From: an uncultured Christensenellaceae bacterium
GTDB taxonomy: Bacteria > Bacillota > Clostridia > Christensenellales > Pumilibacteraceae
Reading direction: 5' to 3'
DNA length: 12,932 bases
Assembly: GCA_910588315.1 (NCBI GenBank)
Contig: CAJUQF010000020.1
Coordinates: 1-12,932, forward strand
Shown piece after piece: positions 6,366 to 12,932 of the stretch. Position 1 is the stretch's first letter; each line of letters starts with the position of its first letter. The notes under the pieces were generated by a model. The model was given only the letters and a program-made list of their open reading frames with translations, did not search any database and was not told the origin of the DNA. The translations under genes and the position numbers were made by a program.

Positions 6366-9300
6366 TTAGTTGTAAGTTTTTACCGTCATATTTTTTACCG
6401 TGTAATCAACTTTGCTTTTATTATCGATATACGTACTTATTCTTTGTGCCTTCGTCTTATCGCCGCGGAAGGTATTGGAAGCAATAAAGAGTCCGTTTTC
6501 CGGCAATGCGATGTCGCCGTCTGTCCCGCTGAGTTTTATATTGCTTCCAAGCAAATACAAATAACTCTTACCGTTATCGAAATCGGCTACTACACGCAAC
6601 GTGTATGAGAATTGAGTACCTTTCTGCAATACGATGTCCTTGCCGTTATACTGCTGACTTATCCAAGATCCCGCTTTAGGACTGTGTTGTACCGCACCGC
6701 CGCCATTGGAACCGAACGCACATATCGGCGAATTAGTCAAATCGTTAAAGAACAATAAATTAAAGAACTGATTGTTATTCTCACCTATACTAAACGTTAT
6801 TTCCGCCGTAACGATACCGCTCAACGGCGCATCGAAATCATGTGTATAAGCAATTGAACCATTTGTATCTCCGGTGGTTAAGCGCAAACCGTTGTCCGTA
6901 AATTCGGCGTTAGCGTTAGTCCCCGTAGGCAATTCCGGACGAGTATCTACATTCGTAAAATCTACAGAATGAGCAACCGTCGACTGTGCGTTGTCTGTGC
7001 AAATCACTGTTACGTTTTGCGTCGTCGAACCGAACGTGTTTGTCGCAGTCAATGTAAACGTATATATCCCCGATTTTGTAAACGTTGCCGTATCGCCGGA
7101 TATGGAGACACTCTCGTCCGCACACGTTATTGCGACTTCCGTACCTTGCTCTTTGTCATAATCAAACTTATACGTACTCGATTTAGTAAGCGCATTATTT
7201 TCGTTTACCGTAAGTTCAGGCGTAAACTGATATATCTTAACATTATCGATCGTATAGTCGATGTTTGCACGGTTAGTACCGGTACGCAATACGGCGATTC
7301 CGACATTCTTTCTACGGAATTGATATGCGCCCAAATACGCCTCGCCGCCGAGTGATTGCGGCGCTATTATTTCGTTATTGCTTACAAGATTTATCGCCGC
7401 ACCTGTCAAGTAAAGATATACGGTATTATTCCCCATATCAAGCACGGCACGAAGTTTGTATTCTACATTCTTTTGAATTCCTACCGAATATGTGCCGTAC
7501 TTAGTATCGTACCAACTTCCGCCGCTGTGAGTTTTAAGCTTATTGCCTTCGACGGAGAAACATACGGTTGCTTGCTCGTTATCTGTCGAACCGGTTTCCT
7601 GCAAGAACAGCAAGTTAGTGAAATTGGCGTTATCGCTGTTTATGGAAAACTCCATTTCCACCGACGTGACGCCGCTAATCGTTTTGCCGAGCGCCATATC
7701 GAAAAGATAGTTGCCGTTATTGCTTTCGTTTGTGGTAATATGCATTTCGCCGTCATCGTAAGCAACCGCGCCGTTTGCGTTACCGCTGTTGCGTACAACA
7801 ATACCGTCCGAACTGTCGAACGTGTTTTGATAGACTATCTTGTTAGTATCGAGTTCTTGCGGAAGAGCATACTTGTCGGTGACAGTAACAGTTACGGTTT
7901 TTACCGCGGTGGGATCCTGACCGTTACTCGCCTCGACGGTGAACGTGTACACGCCGGTAGCATAGAACGTAACGGTCGTACCCGATTTAATAACGCCGTC
8001 CTGCGAATCTACAGAGTAATCGGAACGCTCGCAATACACTTCGTCCGCAGGCGCCGGCGAACCTTCTACCGTATACTCGAACTTGTATTTTGCGCCGCCT
8101 TCCGTCTGTAAAGACAATGTTGCGTTCTCTTTGGAAATCATTGTGACCGTGGGAGCAACGAGATTGCCGTTCACTTTAATAGTGACGGTATCGAACGTAG
8201 AACCGAATTTATCGGTAGCCGTAACTGTAAACGTGTACGTACCCGCAGCCGTAAACGATATCGTCTTTTTATCTTCGGCGATCGTAAATCCGGATGTTTT
8301 GTCGCACGTGACCGCATACTCGGGCGTATCGGTTATATCGGACTCAGCCGAATATTCGAGCGTATATGTTTTGTCTCCGTCGCCTTCGAGATCGATCTCG
8401 AAGTCTTGCGCCGGCTTGGTGAGCGACAGATCGGGACCGGTGACGTTGCTGACCTTTATGTGCGCTATAGTCATATCGATCCCTTGCTTATCGCCGCCCA
8501 TACGGAACTTTTTGATAAGTTCCTTATTGGCGTGGATACGAATTTTTTGACGCAAGGCATTTGCGGCATTCGTGCCGTCGGTCACATAAAAGTCTATCGT
8601 GCCGGCTTCCGTATTTATAAGCAGTTCGATGTCATACCAGGTATCCGCAGCGACGTCGTAATCTTCGATTATGGGCGCCCACTTGTTGCTTGTGGTATTA
8701 TCGGGATTGTTATTATGGAACTTGCCGCCGTCCATGGCAATGGTAACGGCGTCTTTGTTATCCGCCGTGCGGAAGAACAATATGTTGTTAAACGGGACCG
8801 TATTGCCGAACTTTATGCGCATCTGCACGTAAGCCGTGCCGGTCAAAACGTCTTCGAAATCGTGTTCGATAAAAACGCCGTCGCTGTTGATGGCTATATC
8901 GGACGCCGTCGTGAGCGATAATCCTTCTTCCGTGATCTTCGCGTCGACGTTGCCTTTTTTCGTGACGTTCAAATATCCGGGAACGTCGTCGCGCTCCGCA
9001 AAGTTTTCGTGCCACAAATATCCTGTTTCGGTTTGCTCGTCGGACGTTACCGTAACGGCGCAATCCGCCGTGAACTCGCCCGCTTTTGCCGTGATGACCG
9101 CGGTACCTACGCCTATGGCTTTTACTACGCCGTTATTTACGGTCACGACGCCCGCGCCCTGCGCATTGACGGACCATTCGACACTGTCGGTGCTGTTCGA
9201 CGGCGTTACCGTAGCTACGAGCGTTTTCGACGCGCCTTTTGTAAGATTTATTCTCGTTTCGTTAAGAGTTATACCGGTCGCCGGCACGGGATCCGTCACA

Positions 9301-9681
9301 GGCTCGTTTACGGTGACGTTGCAAACGGCAGAGAAAGCTCCGACCGTAGCGGTTACGGTAGTCGTGCCTTTGGCTACGCCGGTCACTTCGCCGTTTACGA
9401 CAGTCGCAATAGCGGAATTGCCGGTAGTCCATTTGATCTTATCCGTGCTGTTCTCCGGAGTGACGGTTGCTTTGAGCGTTTGCTTGGCACCGACGTCGAG
9501 AGTTATGTTTTGCTTGTCGAACGATATTCCCGTCGCAGGGACGTCCTTGTCTCCGGGAATAACGGTGCCGGGATTATCCGGGCCGTCCGGTCCCCCCCCC
9601 CGTGGTATCACCGTCTCCGCATGCAGCAAGCGACAACGCGCAAACAGCCGATGTCAATAACAGAAACCATTTCTTTTTCAT
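6366..9681 (-). CDS. Large surface lipoprotein with Big2, LamG-like and Ig-like modules; frame interrupted at a G10 tract
   Basis: The ATG at 9681 follows GAGG at six bases and encodes a lipoprotein signal with lipobox LAAC (Cys21). At the G10 run (9592-9601) the frame is off by one: read as given, it stops at 9574 after 35 residues. Nine G (or twelve) would join it to the long downstream frame, giving 1104 (or 1105) residues. Corrected order: lipobox, Gly/Asp/Pro linker, Big2 (about 46-125), Big2 (131-210), LamG-like (217-417), Ig/PKD-like (417-507), Ig/PKD-like (509-604), LamG-like (612-819), Ig-like (820-899), LamG-like (901-1104). The second and third LamG-like units are clearly related (GSW, YLYL and DYT positions match). 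No catalytic motif is evident, so a glycan-binding or adhesive role at the surface is inferred. It is probably first in an operon with the GH31 gene and is divergent from the AraC-type regulator. The downstream ATG at 9629 would lack any export signal and is not a credible start. Confidence 0.85.
9592..9601 (-). repeat. G10 homopolymer tract causing a frameshift behind the lipobox
   Basis: Ten consecutive G (minus strand) cover codons 27-30 of the lipoprotein, six residues after the lipid-modified cysteine. The signal peptide and the 1000-plus-residue body are each fully open but in different frames on either side of it. Tract lengths of 9 or 12 restore one frame. Runs like this are classic slipped-strand sites and also classic assembly errors. 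Confidence 0.85.
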
Positions 9682-9712
9682 CTTCCACCTCGATAAAAAA
9701 CTTACTTTAAAA

Positions 9713-9741
9713 AGTATAATATACGCCAAAATACAAATCAA
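9713..9741 (-). promoter_or_regulatory. Promoter of the lipoprotein-GH31 operon
   Basis: On the minus strand TTGATT (9741-9736) and TATACT (9718-9713) are separated by 17 bp. Transcription would start near 9706, leaving a leader of about 25 bases with the GAGG ribosome binding site at 9691-9688. Prediction is by hexamer match only. Confidence 0.6.
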
Positions 9742-9785
9742 TTGCTTTATTGAGCCTATTATATTGTATTTTCAAGCCATAGTAC

Positions 9786-9814
9786 TTGCGAATTTGCTCA
9801 CAATATGTTATAAT
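9786..9814 (+). promoter_or_regulatory. Promoter of the AraC-family regulator
   Basis: TTGCGA (9786-9791) and a perfect TATAAT (9809-9814) are separated by 17 bp. The expected start near 9821 gives a very short leader of about 15 bases that still contains GGAG (9826-9829), six bases before the ATG. The weak -35 fits a promoter under regulator control. Confidence 0.65.
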
Positions 9815-9818
9815 TTGC
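9791..9818 (+). repeat. Direct repeat AATTTGC spaced 21 bp: candidate AraC-type operator
   Basis: AATTTGC occurs at 9791-9797 and again at 9812-9818, exactly 21 bp start to start, about two helical turns. AraC-family dimers typically bind two directly repeated half-sites with this kind of spacing. The copies overlap the end of the -35 and the -10 of the regulator promoter, so binding would block it, suggesting autorepression. A 7-bp match in AT-rich DNA can also be chance. Confidence 0.4.
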
Positions 9819-9835
9819 AATATACGGAGAATGAT

Positions 9836-10669
9836 ATGGCGGTCTACAACATTTACGGAGATTCTCAATTACTCTATCGGCATTTGACGGACGAAACCCC
9901 GAATAACGATCTGTTTTACATGCACATACACGATCAGTGCGAGATACTCTATTTCGTAAGCGGCGCGGCGAGCTGTACGGTCGAGACGGAGACGCGTCCG
10001 CTGATACCGGATACGCTCGTTTTGATGCGGCCGATGGAATCGCACTGCATCACAATTCTCGACAATGAGCCGTACGAACGTTACACGATAAATTTTTCCG
10101 ATGATATATTAAATGCGATAGACCCCGAGCATAAACTGCTTGCGCCGTTCTACGACAGACCGCTCGGCGTACGCAACGTTTACCGCGCCGACGAGTTTAC
10201 AATACCGCCGCTGCAACTGCTCTCCGCCATGCAAACCCAAAACTCCAAACGCGGCGACAGGCTTGCGGTAATGACATACTTTTTCGCATTGCTCGGCGAG
10301 ATCAACCGCGCTTTTGCGGCAAAGAAAGATTCGGCATATCACCCGCCGCAAAATAAATCGCTTGCCGTCGAAGCGTCCGAATACATAAACGCGCATTTGT
10401 TCGACGATATATCGGTGCAATCGATTGCAGATAAACTGTTCGTAAGCGTTTCTCAGCTCAATCGCCAATTCAAAAAGACTACGGGTTTTTCGCCGTGGGA
10501 GTATATAGTCGGCAAGCGGCTCGCGACGGCGCGCAATCTCATTAAGACGGGCGTGCCTGCGACGCACGCGTACGTGCAATGCGGATTCAACGACTATTCG
10601 TCGTTCTATCGCCTGTACTTAAAGCGTTTCGGAATATCGCCCAAATCCGATATAGAAAATAAAGAATAA
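9836..10669 (+). CDS. AraC-family transcriptional regulator
   Basis: This 277-residue protein has the usual length and layout of a sugar-responsive AraC-family regulator. The N-terminal part (about 1-140) is a cupin-like sensing domain with MHIHDQCEILYFVSG near residues 28-42, the region that normally contributes to ligand binding. The C-terminal part (about 175-275) is a double helix-turn-helix DNA-binding domain: ISVQSIADKLFVSVSQLNRQFKK is the first motif, with the family signature FNDYSSFYRLYLKRFGISP near the end. The start follows GGAG at six bases; the frame is open farther upstream, but that extension covers the promoter and has no suitable start. It is transcribed away from the lipoprotein-GH31 operon, its most likely target, and converges on the smaller lipoprotein gene. 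The effector is unknown, probably a mono- or oligosaccharide released by the GH31 enzyme (inference). Confidence 0.95.
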   Translation: MAVYNIYGDSQLLYRHLTDETPNNDLFYMHIHDQCEILYFVSGAASCTVETETRPLIPDTLVLMRPMESHCITILDNEPYERYTINFSDDILNAIDPEHKLLAPFYDRPLGVRNVYRADEFTIPPLQLLSAMQTQNSKRGDRLAVMTYFFALLGEINRAFAAKKDSAYHPPQNKSLAVEASEYINAHLFDDISVQSIADKLFVSVSQLNRQFKKTTGFSPWEYIVGKRLATARNLIKTGVPATHAYVQCGFNDYSSFYRLYLKRFGISPKSDIENKE

Positions 10670-10694
10670 CAGTAACGATCTCTATTCGAATACT

Positions 10695-10745
10695 GTATAA
10701 AACAATCGCGGAACGTGTGTATAACGTTCCGCGATTGTTTTATAC
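10695..10745. terminator. Perfect 22-bp inverted-repeat bidirectional terminator
   Basis: The arms at 10695-10716 and 10724-10745 are exactly complementary over 22 bp with a 7-base loop. A GC-rich inner stem (ATCGCGGAACGT) is flanked by A4 on the left and T4 on the right. It lies between the convergent stops of the AraC-type gene (10669) and the lipoprotein gene (10761), so one hairpin can end both transcripts. The T-run is short and the outer arm is AT-rich, as usual for shared terminators. Confidence 0.9.
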
Positions 10746-10760
10746 CGTAATGTTATATTT

Positions 10761-11744
10761 TCAGTTGAACGCCGCCCTGCCGCGTGCAAGCGCGTCGATA
10801 TACTGTTCGCTGTACTCGTCGTAGCATTTATATTTGGAAAATACCGTATTCTGCGCCATGGTGTACGTTCCTACAGATGAATCCGCATCGAATCCGGTCG
10901 CCGCCGCCTTGCCGATACACTTGCCGTTTAAGAACAGATAGAAAGTGTCGCCGGCTCTAAGCATGCCGAGTTCGTTACCCACACGCTCGTCGCCGTCTCG
11001 GAAAGAAACGCTTTCGCGCATTACTTTCCCGGGCCAGCCCCAACCGCCTGTCGACGTGTATTTTACGAACACTATCTCGTCGCCCGTCAGATGCGGTTTG
11101 ACGTCGAACGCATAATAATACATAGTCGTACCGGATTTACAGAATAAACCGGACTTGGGATTTTGATCGCCCGCATTGGTACCTACGATATCCACTGTCG
11201 CGGTGAAATAAAAGCTTTGCGCGGACACGCCCTTTACGAATGCATATTCGTCCGATATTGTGTTTACCGCTTTATGCTCGATAGACGGATTTTCTCCGAA
11301 ATCGGCGGAAAGATCGACGTTGTTTGTCGGTTTCTCGCCGGACGGCGATCTGCCGAACGTGTCGCCGCCGAACGACTTGACTTCGAAATCGTGTTTGCTT
11401 GACACGACCTTACCGTCTGCGGTCGCGACGCGCACGGAATACTCTCCGGCTTCGTTGCAGCGGTATACAAGCGTTCTGTCCGTCGTGGTCTTGACGGCTT
11501 TGAAGTCTCCCGAATTGTACGATATCTCGTAAACGAGAGCGTCGCTTCCCCGCATTCCCGTCGCAGTCGCAACAAATGCGTTACACTCGCCCTCCGTCAG
11601 CGTTTCCACCTGTACGGCGAGCGACAAAGTGCGCGGTCCGTTGTATTTACCGTCGGTTGCATCGTCGCCGCCGCAAGCGACAAGCGCCGTGGTCAGCATG
11701 CTTACAGCCGACAGTATGCCTATAACTTTATTTAATTTTCTCAT
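10761..11744 (-). CDS. Lipoprotein with Ig-like and concanavalin/LamG-like domains
   Basis: This 327-residue protein begins with a lipoprotein signal (lipobox LVAC, Cys24) after AAGGAG eight bases upstream of the ATG, so it should be tethered outside the membrane. After a short Gly/Asp linker, residues about 36-125 look Ig- or PKD-like, with a hydrophobic strand pattern ending EAGEYSVRVATADGK. Residues about 157-320 form a beta-rich, aromatic-rich segment (YYYAFDVK, GGWGWPGK, FYLFLNGKCIGKA) resembling the concanavalin-like binding folds elsewhere in this window. No hydrolase active-site motif is visible; glycan capture is the likely role (inference). The ribosome binding site begins right after the stop codon of the upstream gene, only 15 bases away, so the two are probably translated from one mRNA. 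It ends before the shared terminator. I do not recognise a named family. Confidence 0.88.
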   Translation of the reverse strand: MRKLNKVIGILSAVSMLTTALVACGGDDATDGKYNGPRTLSLAVQVETLTEGECNAFVATATGMRGSDALVYEISYNSGDFKAVKTTTDRTLVYRCNEAGEYSVRVATADGKVVSSKHDFEVKSFGGDTFGRSPSGEKPTNNVDLSADFGENPSIEHKAVNTISDEYAFVKGVSAQSFYFTATVDIVGTNAGDQNPKSGLFCKSGTTMYYYAFDVKPHLTGDEIVFVKYTSTGGWGWPGKVMRESVSFRDGDERVGNELGMLRAGDTFYLFLNGKCIGKAAATGFDADSSVGTYTMAQNTVFSKYKCYDEYSEQYIDALARGRAAFN

Positions 11745-11759
11745 GCTTCCGTCTCCTTA

Positions 11760-12932
11760 TTAATACGCTTTAAGCTCGTACACGCGCATATCGGAATCGC
11801 GCGAAGAACTTCCGAAAACCACTTCGGCGATAGATTCGGCGGCTGTACGGAAAGTAAAGGCTTCCGCTTTTTTATCCCCGTTTACATACACGTCGAAAGT
11901 ATTTGCGGCGACGTCGATCTCTATCTTAACGTCGACCGGCACATTGCGCTCGTACGATGCTATGATCTTTTTAGCGCCGCGGTCGTACGCCACGAGATTG
12001 TAACTGTTGTAAGCATATTCGAACGCTATGCAAACCGCATTGTTGCCGTGTTCGTCCAGAATATAGAACTTGCCCCACTCCGCTTCGTTGAAGCTCATAC
12101 GCGTCTCCACGGTCACGCGCTCGCGCTGCGGCGCCATCGCGTACGACACGAGCGCACGCTCGGTCTCCCGTTGTTCGTTGAACGTACGGATGTTAAAGAA
12201 CTTAGTTCCGTCCGCGCCTGCTGTGACGCTAACGTCCGGCGAGCGGAACAGGTCTTTATACGTAAAGCCGTAAGGCGCAAGTCCCGTGTGCGCCTTGCCG
12301 TAATTTTCATACAGCAAATACGTCTTGTCGCCGGCGGTCATGTTGCGCGACGCATTCAATGTCGCGACAGCCGCCTCAAGCGCGTCTACAGCCTCGGAAA
12401 CTTCCGTCTGAAGAATTTCACCGTCTTTGTTTAAAAGGTCGTATACTGCGTTCAGCGCGCTCACAAGCGACGTCTTTTCCTGCACGCCGTATTCGCCGAG
12501 CGCAGTACCCGCTATGATGTTTTGACAGTTCTCGAGACCGATGAGCGAATCGAGCAGATTTTGACGCAATGCGGCGTCGGCCTTGGAATCGGCGACTGTT
12601 CCCGTCCACACGGTAGTGCGTGCCGATTGACGGAAGGTCGCGCTGTCCGGAGTTTCGCCGGTTTTGGTGAGATAGATAGCGTCGACTGCCAAAGCGTCCT
12701 GCGAGCAGTAGAAGTTGAGCGTGTATTTGCCCGACGCGGAGAAATTGAGCCGAGTGTCCGCTTTGAGCCAGAAGAACGCTTCTTCGCGACTGTAATTGTA
12801 CGAAGTCTGCAAGAACTTATACTTGCCGTCGATACCTATCGCATAAACGCTCGAACGCGGCATGGGCGAATTGAGCCGTACCCATACGTTGTAGTTGCCC
12901 GTCGACGAAACGATGATATCGTAGTTCATGGC
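11760..12932 (-). CDS. Multimodular carbohydrate-binding protein, C-terminal part (5' end outside window)
   Basis: The frame is open through the right edge (GCC precedes the first visible Met at 12929), so the gene is 5'-truncated and 390 codons plus stop are seen. Numbered from that Met, residues about 1-100 form a beta-sandwich module (NYNVWVRLNSP ... YAIGIDGKY ... ALAVDAIYLTKTGETP) like the accessory C-terminal domains on many polysaccharide-degrading enzymes. Residues about 105-195 are helical and FIVAR-like, with repeated Ala/Leu/Glu patterns. Residues about 197-389 are a concanavalin/LamG-like module (YLLYENYGKA ... VTVETRMSF ... GKFYILDEHGN ... FDVYVNGDKKAEAF). No catalytic domain is in view; one may lie in the missing N-terminal part, so it could be a glycosidase, a polysaccharide lyase or a pure binding protein. 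It lies 15 bases upstream of the smaller lipoprotein gene, probably in one operon with it. Confidence 0.85.
   Translation of the reverse strand, partial: AMNYDIIVSSTGNYNVWVRLNSPMPRSSVYAIGIDGKYKFLQTSYNYSREEAFFWLKADTRLNFSASGKYTLNFYCSQDALAVDAIYLTKTGETPDSATFRQSARTTVWTGTVADSKADAALRQNLLDSLIGLENCQNIIAGTALGEYGVQEKTSLVSALNAVYDLLNKDGEILQTEVSEAVDALEAAVATLNASRNMTAGDKTYLLYENYGKAHTGLAPYGFTYKDLFRSPDVSVTAGADGTKFFNIRTFNEQRETERALVSYAMAPQRERVTVETRMSFNEAEWGKFYILDEHGNNAVCIAFEYAYNSYNLVAYDRGAKKIIASYERNVPVDVKIEIDVAANTFDVYVNGDKKAEAFTFRTAAESIAEVVFGSSSRDSDMRVYELKAY

Larger units (their letters stand above)
9682..9835. other. Divergent control region between lipoprotein operon and AraC-family regulator
   Basis: This 154-bp AT-rich segment separates the two start codons. 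It holds one promoter for each direction and a pair of exact 7-bp direct repeats near the regulator side. A regulator transcribed away from the operon it may control is a common arrangement for AraC-family proteins. Confidence 0.7.

Noticed and set aside
4744..6369. 541-codon open frame on the plus strand opposite the GH31 gene
   Set aside because: It mirrors the codon bias of the GH31 gene, has no ribosome binding site, is Arg/His/Val-rich with no recognisable domain, and spans the GH31 signal peptide and start. The same applies to plus-strand frames at 2206-3309, 3871-4698 and 8836-9660.
9602..9629. ATG at 9629 as the lipoprotein start
   Set aside because: It lies inside the lipobox-coding region in another frame, has no ribosome binding site, and would give a cytoplasmic protein made of surface modules.
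9752..9775. Second minus-strand -10 (TATAAT) in the divergent region
   Set aside because: The nearby TTGAAA is only six bases away and the position 17 bp upstream does not resemble a -35; the promoter at 9713-9741 is better.
9602..9835. N-terminal extension of the AraC-family gene
   Set aside because: The frame is open upstream but passes through both promoters and the intergenic region; the ATG at 9836 has GGAG at the right distance and gives the usual family length.

Overview
The window looks like part of a carbohydrate-degrading locus from a Gram-positive-type gut or rumen bacterium, probably Bacillota (Clostridia). This placement is inferred from lipoprotein signals with Lys-rich n-regions, strong AGGAG-type ribosome binding sites, Big2, FIVAR and CBM modules on secreted proteins, and a surface enzyme held by a C-terminal membrane helix with a basic tail. 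No rRNA, tRNA, CRISPR array, transposase or integrase was seen.

Layout, left to right. (1) 1-1276, minus strand: a polytopic membrane protein with an HELAH zinc-peptidase-like motif (DUF3810 type), cut by the left edge. A near-ideal sigma-70 promoter sits so close to its ATG that the transcript may be leaderless. (2) 1277-1560: non-coding, with a bidirectional terminator for the next gene. (3) 1561-6291, minus: a very large secreted GH31 glycosidase with about four CBM-like modules, an InlB-type repeat, a FIVAR helical unit and a C-terminal anchor. (4) 6366-9681, minus: a large multi-domain lipoprotein (two Big2, three concanavalin/LamG-like and three Ig/PKD-like modules). It is probably co-transcribed with the GH31 gene. 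As given, its frame is broken by one base in a run of ten G next to the lipobox. (5) 9682-9835: a divergent promoter region. (6) 9836-10669, plus: an AraC-family regulator with a cupin-like sensor domain. (7) A perfect 22-bp hairpin terminator between convergent genes. (8) 10761-11744, minus: a smaller lipoprotein with Ig-like and LamG-like parts. (9) 11760-12932, minus: the C-terminal part of a carbohydrate-binding multimodular protein, cut by the right edge and probably co-transcribed with (8).

A likely working model: the AraC regulator senses a glycan-derived sugar and controls the divergent lipoprotein-GH31 operon. The lipoproteins hold polysaccharide at the cell surface, and the anchored GH31 enzyme removes alpha-linked sugars from it. 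No transporter or second glycosidase is visible; these may lie outside the window. The membrane peptidase-like gene at the left has its own promoter and is probably functionally separate.

The points most worth following up are the poly-G frameshift (phase variation or assembly error), the leaderless promoter, the 21-bp-spaced direct repeats over the araC-type promoter, the hairpin between the two operon genes, and the unusual nucleophile motif of the GH31 enzyme.
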